In this document: piece after piece, positions 54,729 through 62,534 of the stretch
How the letters are laid out: every line of letters starts with the position of its first letter
Position numbering within the stretch: position 1 is the first letter of the stretch
Assembly: GCF_003014595.1 (NCBI RefSeq)
Contig: NZ_PYGK01000017.1
Coordinates: 124,001-188,000, forward strand
DNA from: Chitinophaga ginsengisoli
Lineage (GTDB): Bacteria > Bacteroidota > Bacteroidia > Chitinophagales > Chitinophagaceae
Reading direction: 5' to 3'
Length of the DNA stretch: 64,000 nt
Program-made: the position numbers and the translations under genes
The notes under the pieces: model-generated
The model's input: the letters and a program-made list of their open reading frames with translations, nothing else
The model's database searches: none
Told to the model about the DNA's origin: nothing

Positions 54729-54868
54729 GTTTCAGTATGGGATGGCGGTCGGCGCCTCTCTGGATGTCGATTGAGCGTTTTCAATCGAATAAGGCGGTTG
54801 GATATCTATTGGGCAGCACCGGTCGTGTCACCGGAGAGCCGAAGGCCCGCCATTCCCATCTGAAACCG
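54727..54868. ncRNA. Candidate structured RNA element in the mutS2 3' flank
   Basis: Outer stem between 54727-54748 and 54847-54868 (arms GGTTTCAG...ATGGCGG and CCGCCAT...CTGAAACC, one bulge), inner pairing CTCTC/GAGAG (54756-54760 with 54834-54838), hairpin CGATTGA/TCAATCG (54768-54787) and hairpin CCGGT/ACCGG (54819-54834, sharing one base with the CTCTC pairing). The nested arrangement is much stronger than chance intergenic sequence. Either strand could be transcribed. No known RNA family recognised. Confidence 0.45.
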
Positions 54869-54937
54869 CTTGCTACTTTCGCTGTCGCTATTGCTGGTTA
54901 CGGTACGCTTTTTCTGACCTCGTTAAGCTTTGCTTGC

Positions 54938-55019
54938 CTTACTTTGTTTTCCTTACTTTGTTTTCCTTGCTTTGCTTTACTTGCTTTGCTTTACTTGCTT
55001 TGCTTTACTTGCTTTGCTC
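54938..55019. repeat. 14-bp tandem repeat, about six copies
   Basis: Units of CCTTACTTTGTTTT (first two) grading into ACTTGCTTTGCTTT (last ones), 54938-55019. Located 40 bp beyond the mutS2 stop. The open frame across this zone (low-complexity Leu/Cys/Phe/Ala) is not believed to be a gene. Confidence 0.9.
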
Positions 55020-55037
55020 GTATGCTGTATTGGATGA

Positions 55038-55069
55038 AATAATTACTTCGCTCAATAATTACTTCGCTG
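55038..55069. repeat. 16-bp direct duplication over the mutS2 stop codon
   Basis: AATAATTACTTCGCT(C/G) occurs twice, at 55038-55053 and 55054-55069; the second copy contains the mutS2 stop (complement of TTA at 55059-55061). Confidence 0.85.
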
Positions 55070-57191
55070 CTTCCTTTGCTTCTTTGGGCTCTTTAGGTCG
55101 CTCTTTTACGAGTACCAGGTCGGCCATGGGTACGTTCATAGGGATGTTGCCCAGCTTTACGATACCACGTTTGTCGCGGATCTCCATGAGCTTCCCTACC
55201 TGACCGTTGCTCTTTATTTTTACCTGATCGCCCAGCTTGAGGTCACTTCCTACTACTTCAAGGAATTTCTCCTGTACCTTCTTTTCAAAGCGCTCATTGA
55301 TCTGTTTTTCCTTTTTACGGAATAACAGTGCTTCTGCCTGCTTGAGTACTTTCTGTTTGTCGTCGGTACGCTTCCATTCTATCACGATCTGCTTCATCTT
55401 GCGCTCCATATCCTTCAGGTATTGGAGTTCGTCTTCCTTGATCTTATTCTGGAGTTTGAGGGTGGTGAATTGCTGTGTTTTCCTTTCCTTGTCGGAGAGG
55501 ATTTCGTATTCACGTTTCAGCTTTTCATTTTCCTTCAGAAGCTTCTGCAGTTCCTTTTCCTTGGCCTCGATCTTCTGGAGGTCCTGTTCGGCTTTATTTA
55601 GGAGCTTATCCAGTTGGAAATGTCCTTCATCCACCAGGTTCTTCGCGCGGGAAATCAGGGCCGGATGTAAGCCAATACGCTGTGCGATTGAGAATGTATA
55701 GGAACTACCCGGCTTACCCACGATCAGTTTATACATAGGCAGCAGGTTCTCTTCATCAAAGCCCATCGCACCGTTGATGATACCTTTTACCTTGTTGGCC
55801 ATGATCTTCAGGTTCAGGTAGTGGGTGGTCACAATACCAAAAGCGTGCTTCTTGGCCATTTCCTCCATGATCACCTCTGCAAAGGCGCCACCGAGATTAG
55901 GGTCGGAACCACTTCCCAGTTCATCTATAAAGAACAATGTTTTACCATTGGCCTCTTCCATGAAGTACTTCATATTCTTCAGATGAGAACTGTAGGTACT
56001 CAGCTCAAACTCAAGGGACTGCGTATCACCAATGTGGATCATCAGTTGGCGGAAGATACCCAGCTGAGAACTCGGGTGTACGGGTACCAGCAGGCCTGCC
56101 TGTAACATGAGCTGGATCAGTCCCACCGTTTTCATCGTTACCGTCTTACCGCCGGCGTTAGGACCGCTGATCACCAGGATATGGCTGTCTTTATCCAGTG
56201 TCAGATTTACCGGGATAGTCGGTTTCTGGTTACGACGATTGTATAATAATAACAGGGGGTGATATGCTTCTACCAGGTGTACCTGTGCATGCGGCGTGAG
56301 CATGGGGTAATTACCGTCCATGTCCAGCGCCAGTCTGGCTTTACCTCTGATAAAGTCGTACAGTCCGAGGATTTCGTGATAGTTATTGAGCAGCTGCGCG
56401 TGCTGGCTTAATGCAGCCGTCAGTGTACGCAGGATCTTGTACACCTCTTTGCTTTCCTCTCTTTCGAGGGACATTACGTCATTGTTCAGCTCAATCGTTT
56501 CTTCCGGCTCTATGAAAGAGGTACGGCGGGTATCAGACTCTCCATGCTGAATACCTTTCACCATACGCTTGTTTTCTGCATAGACAGCCACTACCCTTCT
56601 GCCGTTGAGGAATGCCTCTTCGGTATCAGCCAGGTAGCCCAGTTTGCTGAGTTTACTTAGAACGCGGTCGAATGCGCGGCGCAGTTCATTCCTTTTACGG
56701 AAGAGGCTCATACGGATCTTCGCCAGCTCAGGGGTGGCGTTATCACGTATATCACCATTCTCGTCCAGCACTTCATCTATCAGTGCGGTGATCTTCTTTT
56801 CGTAATGGGTATGAGTGATCACGCTGAACAAGCCGGCATACTGCACCCGCCTGTCGTGATCAAAGAAACGTACAATACTGTGCATGCTTTCCGCCAGCTT
56901 GCGCAAAAGCATGATCTGTTCACCACTCAGTACGGCGCCCTGAATGCCCAGCATCCGGAGCTCATTTTTCAGGTTCAGTACGTAATCGTTGGGAAAGTGC
57001 TCCTGCAGCAAAGTAAGCTGCTTGTATTCATGGGCCTGTTGAAGGGCTGTTCTGACATAATCAATGTGGGTGTGCAAACGCAGGTCATCTGCCATCTGTT
57101 TACCCAACTCCGTTTTACAATGCTCCTTTAACAAAGCCTGTACCTTGTCAAATTCCAGCTGTACCAGTGCTGAATCGGGAAAATATTTCAT
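55059..57191 (-). CDS. MutS2-type ATPase without Smr domain
   Basis: 710 residues. N-terminal core and lever helices (QLEFDKVQALLKEHCKTELG), Walker A GPNAGGKT (about 343-350), Walker B LFFIDELGSGSDPNLGGAFA and the MutS-type ST/H motif IVTTHYLNLK. A long coiled-coil (about 520-620, KIEAKEKELQKLLKENEKLK) follows, then a KOW-like beta part (LGDQVKIKSNGQVGKLMEIR). The protein ends in a charged KERPKEPKEAKEAAK tail; the Smr nuclease domain of canonical MutS2 is absent. Likely acts on recombination intermediates or collided ribosomes by ATP-driven clamping, but without own nuclease. Confidence 0.9.
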   Translation of the reverse strand: MKYFPDSALVQLEFDKVQALLKEHCKTELGKQMADDLRLHTHIDYVRTALQQAHEYKQLTLLQEHFPNDYVLNLKNELRMLGIQGAVLSGEQIMLLRKLAESMHSIVRFFDHDRRVQYAGLFSVITHTHYEKKITALIDEVLDENGDIRDNATPELAKIRMSLFRKRNELRRAFDRVLSKLSKLGYLADTEEAFLNGRRVVAVYAENKRMVKGIQHGESDTRRTSFIEPEETIELNNDVMSLEREESKEVYKILRTLTAALSQHAQLLNNYHEILGLYDFIRGKARLALDMDGNYPMLTPHAQVHLVEAYHPLLLLYNRRNQKPTIPVNLTLDKDSHILVISGPNAGGKTVTMKTVGLIQLMLQAGLLVPVHPSSQLGIFRQLMIHIGDTQSLEFELSTYSSHLKNMKYFMEEANGKTLFFIDELGSGSDPNLGGAFAEVIMEEMAKKHAFGIVTTHYLNLKIMANKVKGIINGAMGFDEENLLPMYKLIVGKPGSSYTFSIAQRIGLHPALISRAKNLVDEGHFQLDKLLNKAEQDLQKIEAKEKELQKLLKENEKLKREYEILSDKERKTQQFTTLKLQNKIKEDELQYLKDMERKMKQIVIEWKRTDDKQKVLKQAEALLFRKKEKQINERFEKKVQEKFLEVVGSDLKLGDQVKIKSNGQVGKLMEIRDKRGIVKLGNIPMNVPMADLVLVKERPKEPKEAKEAAK

Positions 57192-57394
57192 CTTACTTAT
57201 CCATACAAAGCCTGTAAACCCTTTGTTTACAGACGGTTAAAATTGGTCATTGCCGCTCCGTACCTTCTACGGTCCGGCAAAAGGAATGTTAAAGTTACTT
57301 AACTTGGTGATCTAATCCGTTATTCTTGTCGTAATTTAACTTGTTGAGGGTATCTGAGCCCTTGACTTCAATGACACCATCAACAATTTAAATC

Positions 57395-58045
57395 ATGCGA
57401 AGATACTCATTATTAAGCTGTTTATTGGCACTAACTATCAGTGCCTGTGCACAGGGCGGAAAAACAAAAGACAAAGTACCAGGAGATATGGAAGTCAGCA
57501 ACAATGTTAAAACTGAAAAAGCGACATTCGGGGGCGGTTGCTTCTGGTGTACGGAGGCACAGTTCCAGTACCTCGATGGGGTGACCAAAGTAGAATCCGG
57601 TTATGCCGGCGGCACCGTTGCGAATCCCAGCTACGAAGAAGTAAGCACCGGCACTACCGGTCACGCAGAAGTGATACAGGTTACCTACGATCCTTCAAAG
57701 ATCAGCTACGAAGAGCTGTTACAGGCCTTCTGGCAAAGCCATGACCCTACCCAGTTGAACAGGCAGGGTAATGATGTGGGTACCCAATACCGGTCTGTGA
57801 TCTTCTATCACAATGAGGATCAGCACAAACTGGCGGAACTGTATAAGGAGAAACTGCAGCAGTCGGGCGCGTACGATAAACCGGTAGTAACGGAAATAGC
57901 ACCTTTTACCGCCTTCTACAAGGCCGAAGACTATCACCAGAACTATTACAATGAAAATGGCTCCCAGCCTTATTGTCACTTTGTGATCCAGCCCAAACTG
58001 GAGAAATTCAAAAAGGTATTTAAGGATAAGTTAAAGAAGAACTAA
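57395..58045 (+). CDS. msrA: Peptide-methionine (S)-S-oxide reductase, lipoprotein form
   Basis: 216 residues. Lipobox LTISACAQ (Cys18), then the MsrA domain from about 43: catalytic GGGCFWCTEAQF (Cys49), GYAGGTVANPSYEEVSTGTT, GHAEVIQVTYDP and the FYHNEDQ/YHQNYYN segments. It repairs oxidised methionine in envelope proteins, using thioredoxin-like reductants in the periplasm. The start is supported by the lipobox and 57380 spacing. Single gene ended by a terminator. Confidence 0.95.
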   Translation: MRRYSLLSCLLALTISACAQGGKTKDKVPGDMEVSNNVKTEKATFGGGCFWCTEAQFQYLDGVTKVESGYAGGTVANPSYEEVSTGTTGHAEVIQVTYDPSKISYEELLQAFWQSHDPTQLNRQGNDVGTQYRSVIFYHNEDQHKLAELYKEKLQQSGAYDKPVVTEIAPFTAFYKAEDYHQNYYNENGSQPYCHFVIQPKLEKFKKVFKDKLKKN

Positions 58046-58069
58046 CTTATTGTAATACAACATTTTTCC

Positions 58070-58107
58070 AAAGCGAATGATCTTCCCGGTCATTCGCTTT
58101 GTATTTT
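58070..58107 (+). terminator. Terminator of msrA
   Basis: Perfect 11-bp stem AAAGCGAATGA / TCATTCGCTTT, loop TCTTCCCGG, followed by GTATTTT; 24 bp after the msrA stop. Confidence 0.85.
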
Positions 58108-58208
58108 AAGCCCAAGCTGCTGCCTTTACATATTTAAAAATAAAGGTATATTGCAGCTGGACAAGACATTATCCCTACGAACTGTTAAGCTCTATATACC
58201 ACATACCC

Positions 58209-58964
58209 ATGAAATATGAACCATCTGCGGATGCGAACATCTCCGAGCAGGAGAAAGCATTTCGCTCCTTTATCAGCAACGACCCTGCGCTGAGTTATTT
58301 CCTCGAAACAGGCAGTATGCTTAAAAACAAAAGGTTTACAAAGGAAGAGATCTACAATGATCCTGCATTCCTGACATTTATTTCCCCTTATTTTCAGGAT
58401 GTTTATGTGAAAGCGATATTCAGGTCATTTGATCTGAAAGATACAAACCTGATGAGCGATATAGCGGTAAACCGTATCCTGCTGGATGAGGCTCATAAGA
58501 AACAGGCTTTTGATCAGATCTTCGTTTACCTGGAAGAAAAGAAGGCAAAACTGGTGTCACTGAGCAATAAGCTGCATCTGGGAGAGGCCATTTCGCTACT
58601 CGATCTATCAGAATATACAGGTATAATGACCATTGCCAACCTGAATTATCTGCCTGTTGAATTCAAGGAATTCCGTTCTGCATATGGCAGAGAAATCATC
58701 AAAGTAGTGCGCTGGCTGGTAAACCGCGACTTCCAGGGAGCGTTGAACCTGGCTACTGACCTACGTCAGCTGAAATGTGATCCACAGACAACGTATGATG
58801 CAGATGCCTTGTATCAGCAACTGGAAAGTACAAGTCAGAAAGCAAGTGCTCTTGAAGGTATTTCCGGCGGCGGCGGAGGTGAGGTGAGTACTGGTAAGAT
58901 AATACTGGCTATCATCGGGTTCATTATTTTTATCATTAAGCTGATACTGCTCTTCTCAAATTAA
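58209..58964 (+). CDS. Tandem paralogue 1: unknown helical protein with C-terminal membrane anchor
   Basis: 251 residues. The domain shared by all four copies spans 1-210: N-terminal ANISEQEKAFRSFISNDPAL, SYFLETGSM, DPAFLTFISPYFQDVYVKAI, LMSDIAVNRILLDEAHKKQA, TIANLNYLPVEFKEFRSAYG and TDLRQLKCDPQTTYDADALY. It looks all-helical and cytoplasmic. A Gly-rich hinge (SGGGGGEV) leads to one C-terminal transmembrane helix (IILAIIGFIIFIIKLILLF), so it is tail-anchored in the inner membrane. No catalytic motif recognised, no family name. It is separated from copies 2-4 by a strong hairpin. Confidence 0.75.
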   Translation: MKYEPSADANISEQEKAFRSFISNDPALSYFLETGSMLKNKRFTKEEIYNDPAFLTFISPYFQDVYVKAIFRSFDLKDTNLMSDIAVNRILLDEAHKKQAFDQIFVYLEEKKAKLVSLSNKLHLGEAISLLDLSEYTGIMTIANLNYLPVEFKEFRSAYGREIIKVVRWLVNRDFQGALNLATDLRQLKCDPQTTYDADALYQQLESTSQKASALEGISGGGGGEVSTGKIILAIIGFIIFIIKLILLFSN

Positions 58965-58970
58965 TATATT

Positions 58971-59005
58971 GTTTGCCGGATAAGGAATAACTTTATCCGG
59001 CAAAC
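58971..59005 (+). terminator. Hairpin between paralogues 1 and 2
   Basis: Perfect 13-bp stem GTTTGCCGGATAA / TTATCCGGCAAAC with a 9-base loop, 6 bp after the stop of copy 1. No T-tract, so it may cause partial termination or mRNA processing inside the array. Confidence 0.7.
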
Positions 59006-59033
59006 ACCTAAGGTCCATATAACCCGGTACCCA

Positions 59034-59930
59034 ATGAAATACGAACCATCCACGGCTGCGAACATCTCCGAACAGGAGAAGACATTCCGCACCTATGTCA
59101 GCAATGACCCTGCGCTGAGTTATTTCCTCCAAACAGGCTCCATGCGTCCCAACACAACATTTGCGGAGCAAATGATCTATCAGGATCCTGCATTCCTGGC
59201 ATTTATCTCTCCATATTTCAAGGAAGTGTACGTAAACGCTATTATCAGGGCGTTTGATATGAAAGATACAAGCCTGATGAGTGATCTGGCAATGAATACT
59301 GTACTGCTGGACAATGCTCACAGGAAGCAGGCTTTTGATAATATCCTGGTTTACCTGGAAAAAAAGAAAGGGGCACTGGTATTGCTTCATTCTAAATTGC
59401 GGAAGCAGAAGCGCGTTGATATCCCTAATCTGGCGGAACATGCCAACACAATAGTTATCTGTAATCTGAACTACCTGCCGTCTGAATTCCTGGCATTCCG
59501 TTCGACCTATGCGCAGGCCACCATGAAGGTGATCAATGTACTGGTTAAGCGCGATCTGCCGACAGCAATGGATATGATCACCGATCTGCGTCAACTCACA
59601 GTTGACGCGCAGACTTCACATGAAGTGGATGCGCTGTATAAGCAACTCAACCATGCGAATCAGCAAACACGCACCAGTAATAAAAACGTCTCCGGTAATT
59701 CCAGCGCTTCTAATAGCGCCGGCAGTTCCAGCAAGAGCGGCAGCAACGTTCTATCGTTTGTGGTCGGCATCATCCTCATCATCGTCTTCGCCATTTTCAG
59801 GCTGTTCCTTTCAGATAACAGAGGGTACCATAGTAATGGTTTGTATCATTATTTTCGTTCATCCCGTTCCTCTTATCATCCTTCTGATCACCCTTCTTCT
59901 CGTCCTTCTGAGCGTCGTAATCGTCGTTAG
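59034..59930 (+). CDS. Tandem paralogue 2: unknown protein with membrane helix and Pro/His tail
   Basis: 298 residues. The N-terminal 205 match copy 1 (AANISEQEKTFRTYVSNDPA, LMSDLAMNTVLLDNAHRKQA, TDLRQLTVDAQTSHEVDALY). Then a Ser/Asn/Gly-rich hinge (SGNSSASNSAGSSSKSGS), one transmembrane helix (LSFVVGIILIIVFAIFRLFL) and, unlike copy 1, a 45-residue tail rich in His, Ser, Pro and Arg (SYHPSDHPSSRPSERRNRR). The tail would lie on the side of the membrane opposite the helical domain. Role unknown. 33 bp before copy 3. Confidence 0.75.
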   Translation: MKYEPSTAANISEQEKTFRTYVSNDPALSYFLQTGSMRPNTTFAEQMIYQDPAFLAFISPYFKEVYVNAIIRAFDMKDTSLMSDLAMNTVLLDNAHRKQAFDNILVYLEKKKGALVLLHSKLRKQKRVDIPNLAEHANTIVICNLNYLPSEFLAFRSTYAQATMKVINVLVKRDLPTAMDMITDLRQLTVDAQTSHEVDALYKQLNHANQQTRTSNKNVSGNSSASNSAGSSSKSGSNVLSFVVGIILIIVFAIFRLFLSDNRGYHSNGLYHYFRSSRSSYHPSDHPSSRPSERRNRR

Positions 59931-59963
59931 GTTGCAAAAGAAGCTATCTATATATTCAATACC

Positions 59964-60911
59964 ATGAAATACGAACAATCTACGGCGGCGAGCATCTCTG
60001 AACAGGAGAAGACATTCCGTACCTATATCAGCAATGACCCTGCGCTGAGTCACTTTCTCGAAACAGGCGCCACGCAGCAAAATGCGAGATTTGCAAAGGA
60101 AGCGATCTACAGGGACCTCACATTCCTGGCATTTATCTCCCCGTATTTCCACGAAGTGTACGTAAATGCTGTTATCAATGCGTTTGATCAGAGAGAAACA
60201 AGCCTGATGAGTGATATAGCCATGAATACTATTCTGCTGGACGATACTCACAGGAAACAGGCTTTTCATGATATCCTGGTCTACCTGGAACAAAAAGAAG
60301 CCATGCTGGCATCATTTCACGCTAAGCTGCTGATGCAGGAGTTCGTTGACATCCCTGCTCTCACAGAGCATACCAACATGACAACCATTGCTAATCTGAA
60401 TTACCTGCCGGGTGAATTCCTGGAATTTCGTTGCGCCTATGCACGAGCGATCATGAAGGTGATCAATTCACTTGTTAACCGGAATCTGCAGATAGCAACG
60501 ATCATGATCACGGATCTGCGTCAACTCACCGTTGATATGCAAACTGCAAATGATGTGAAGGCGCTGTATCAGCGGCTCAACGATGCGGATCAGGAGGCGA
60601 GCGCTATTGACAGCAGTTATGGCTATTCCGGCACTTATGATAATTCCGGCAGTTCCGGTTATTCCGGCAGTGCTGGTTACTCGGGCAATTTTGATAATTC
60701 CGGTGGCTCAGACGGAAGCATCGGCAGGGTATTGTTGGGCATCGTGATTATCATCGCTATCATCATCATCACCATCTTTGGGAGGTTCTCTTCGGGTAAC
60801 AGCGGATACCATAGCAGTGGATCTTATCATTATCATCGTTCATACCGTCCATCTTATCATCCTTCTGATCACCCTTCTTATCATCCCTCCTACCGTCGTG
60901 GTCGTCGTTAG
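59964..60911 (+). CDS. Tandem paralogue 3: longest copy, Ser/Gly/Tyr hinge, membrane helix, His/Pro tail
   Basis: 315 residues. Same helical domain (1-205, e.g. ASISEQEKTFRTYISNDPAL, LMSDIAMNTILLDDTHRKQA). The hinge is longer and repetitive (units like GYSGTYDNSGSS and GYSGSAGYSGNFDNSGG, about 215-250), then a transmembrane helix (VLLGIVIIIAIIIITIFG) and a tail with repeats of YHPSDHPSYHPSYRRGRR. The hinge and tail repeats look newly expanded at DNA level. Codons and spacing (33 bp) match copies 2 and 4, so translation of 2-4 is probably coupled. Confidence 0.75.
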   Translation: MKYEQSTAASISEQEKTFRTYISNDPALSHFLETGATQQNARFAKEAIYRDLTFLAFISPYFHEVYVNAVINAFDQRETSLMSDIAMNTILLDDTHRKQAFHDILVYLEQKEAMLASFHAKLLMQEFVDIPALTEHTNMTTIANLNYLPGEFLEFRCAYARAIMKVINSLVNRNLQIATIMITDLRQLTVDMQTANDVKALYQRLNDADQEASAIDSSYGYSGTYDNSGSSGYSGSAGYSGNFDNSGGSDGSIGRVLLGIVIIIAIIIITIFGRFSSGNSGYHSSGSYHYHRSYRPSYHPSDHPSYHPSYRRGRR

Positions 60912-60944
60912 TTTGCAAAAGAAGAGGTCTATACATTTTATACC

Positions 60945-61664
60945 ATGAAATACGAACAAATCGCACCTGCGAATATATCCGAACAGGAGAAGATATACCG
61001 CACTTTTATCAGCAATGATCCTGTACTGAGCTATTTTCTGGCAACGGGTTCCATACCACCGAACGCAAGATTTGTAAAAGAAGCGATCTATACGGATATT
61101 GGGTTCCTGGCATTTATTTCTCCCTATTTCAAGGAAGTATATGTCCAGGCCATACGCGCTGCGTTTGCGCTGAAAGATATAAATCTGATGAGTGATGTGG
61201 CTGCGAATCCAATGCTGCTGAATACGGCGTATAGAATGCAGGCTTTTGATGAACTGCTCGCTGACCTGGAAGAAAAGAAGACGAAACTGGCAGCAATGCA
61301 CCATAAACTGGTGATGTATGACCCCCTGGAGTTCGGCGACCTGTTAGCATATACAGATGCTTCAACTATCAGTAACATGAACTATCTGCCGGTTGAATTC
61401 CTGGAATTTCGCTCGGCTTATGCAGCATTGGTAGTGAAGGTCATCAGGGCACTGGTCAACCGGGACTTACCGACATCATTGACAATGGTCTGCAACCTGT
61501 GTGAACTAACAGTTGATATGCCAACTTTACAGGATGTCCATGCACTGTGTAAGCTGATTCACGAGGCAGATAACGAGCAAAAAGGCATGGAATGCGACCG
61601 GGAGCGACTCTCACGTTATATTTCCAGCCTCGGCAGACGACACAGATATGATTCATGGCCATAA
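60945..61664 (+). CDS. Tandem paralogue 4: soluble copy without membrane anchor
   Basis: 239 residues. Helical domain as in the others (PANISEQEKIYRTFISNDPV, LMSDVAANPMLLNTAYRMQA, CNLCELTVDMPTLQDVHALC), more diverged than 1-3. The frame ends after about 30 polar, basic residues (ECDRERLSRYISSLGRRHRY) with no hinge or transmembrane helix. Either a soluble partner that could bind the anchored copies or a copy that has lost its 3' end. The stop is 14 bp before an 11-bp tandem repeat. Confidence 0.72.
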   Translation: MKYEQIAPANISEQEKIYRTFISNDPVLSYFLATGSIPPNARFVKEAIYTDIGFLAFISPYFKEVYVQAIRAAFALKDINLMSDVAANPMLLNTAYRMQAFDELLADLEEKKTKLAAMHHKLVMYDPLEFGDLLAYTDASTISNMNYLPVEFLEFRSAYAALVVKVIRALVNRDLPTSLTMVCNLCELTVDMPTLQDVHALCKLIHEADNEQKGMECDRERLSRYISSLGRRHRYDSWP

Positions 61665-61678
61665 AGTACGCTTTAAGC

Positions 61679-61744
61679 ATACCTTTGACATGCCTTTACT
61701 ATGCCTTTACTATGCCTTTACTATGCCTTTACTATGCCTTTGAG
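61679..61744. repeat. 11-bp tandem repeat, six units
   Basis: Units ATACCTTTGAC, four perfect ATGCCTTTACT (61690-61733) and ATGCCTTTGAG. They are followed by a 12-bp imperfect pair (GTGGACTTCAG / GTGGACTTAAAG). Not in any gene; the unit length is not a multiple of three. Confidence 0.92.
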
Positions 61745-61831
61745 GTGGACTTCAGGTGGACTTAAAGGCAGGCATCCTACCGGGGCATATACCGGAACAT
61801 GCTTGCCTCCCCGGTAAAATGCCTGCACTCA

Positions 61832-62035
61832 CTAAGCCATGGATTCGTTCACCATGGTATTAATTTTCTGTTGTGATTTGCGTAAATGGCGGTTGGCCAT
61901 CTGGCGTGCACTATCTGCTGCAGATCCGGCCTTATCCAGGAGACCTTTCACACCTCCATTTTTCCGTGTCAGATATAAGATCACTCCAGCTGCTGCGGCA
62001 CCCACAATGGATGCGGCTATCATTGCTTTTTTCAT
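61832..62035 (-). CDS. Small YtxH-like membrane protein
   Basis: 67 residues: one N-terminal transmembrane helix (MIAASIVGAAAAGVILYL), then a basic/Gly stretch and an amphipathic helix (SAADSARQMANRHLRKSQQK) as in YtxH-type stress proteins. Too short for domain calls. It is divergent from the gene at 62127, 91 bp away. Confidence 0.6.
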   Translation of the reverse strand: MKKAMIAASIVGAAAAGVILYLTRKNGGVKGLLDKAGSAADSARQMANRHLRKSQQKINTMVNESMA

Positions 62036-62126
62036 AACTCATTCATTTTGGTATGTCTTGATTAATACAAGAGTTATACCAATTGGCGCCAGATTTTATA
62101 TTTTTGCCGGCACAATAAAACCAAAC

Positions 62127-62528
62127 ATGCCCGAAACCACACCTGTTTACAGTATCCCGTTGAAATACCGGAAAATGGAAAATCTGCATATCGTTTTCTG
62201 GCTGCTGAAAGACATAGGCTGGTGCCTGATCTGGAAGCCATTGGGCATCGCGATGATCTTCCCTACGCTGATAGTTGCTATTATTATCGCTTACCGTACA
62301 CGGCAATTTATGTCGGAATTATGCCACAACCTGGCGATCGCGGTATGGATCACGGCTAACTCTTACTGGATGATCAGTGAGTTCCTGCATTTTGATGCGG
62401 AGATCATTACCGGATGGATCACTTATAAGCACCTGGCACTGATTCCCTTCTTAACGGGTGTATTGATACTGGGGTACTATTATATCTGGTATAAACCAAG
62501 GCATCCGGAAGAAGAAGAGACTATGTAA
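62127..62528 (+). CDS. Conserved small membrane protein
   Basis: 133 residues from the ATG at 62127; the longer frame from 61839 overlaps the YtxH-like gene on the other strand and is not believed. Four hydrophobic stretches: IWKPLGIAMIFPTLIVAIII, LCHNLAIAVWITANSYWMI, and LALIPFLTGVLILGYYYIWY among them; starts with YSIPLKYRKMENLHIVFWLL. Inner membrane, no family recognised. Ends 7 bp before the convergent SusD-type gene. Confidence 0.75.
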   Translation: MPETTPVYSIPLKYRKMENLHIVFWLLKDIGWCLIWKPLGIAMIFPTLIVAIIIAYRTRQFMSELCHNLAIAVWITANSYWMISEFLHFDAEIITGWITYKHLALIPFLTGVLILGYYYIWYKPRHPEEEETM

Positions 62529-62534
62529 TGCCCA

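Noticed and set aside
54737..55042. Open frame of 101 codons over the structured element and 14-bp repeats
   Set aside because: Low complexity (Leu/Cys/Phe/Ala from the repeats) and no family look; the sequence is explained by nested stems and tandem repeats.
55237..55701. Ser/Phe-rich 154-codon frame opposite mutS2
   Set aside because: Shadow of the Lys/Glu-rich coiled coil of MutS2; no independent support.
61839..62126. Plus-strand extension of the small membrane protein gene
   Set aside because: It overlaps the YtxH-like gene on the other strand and shows no protein character.
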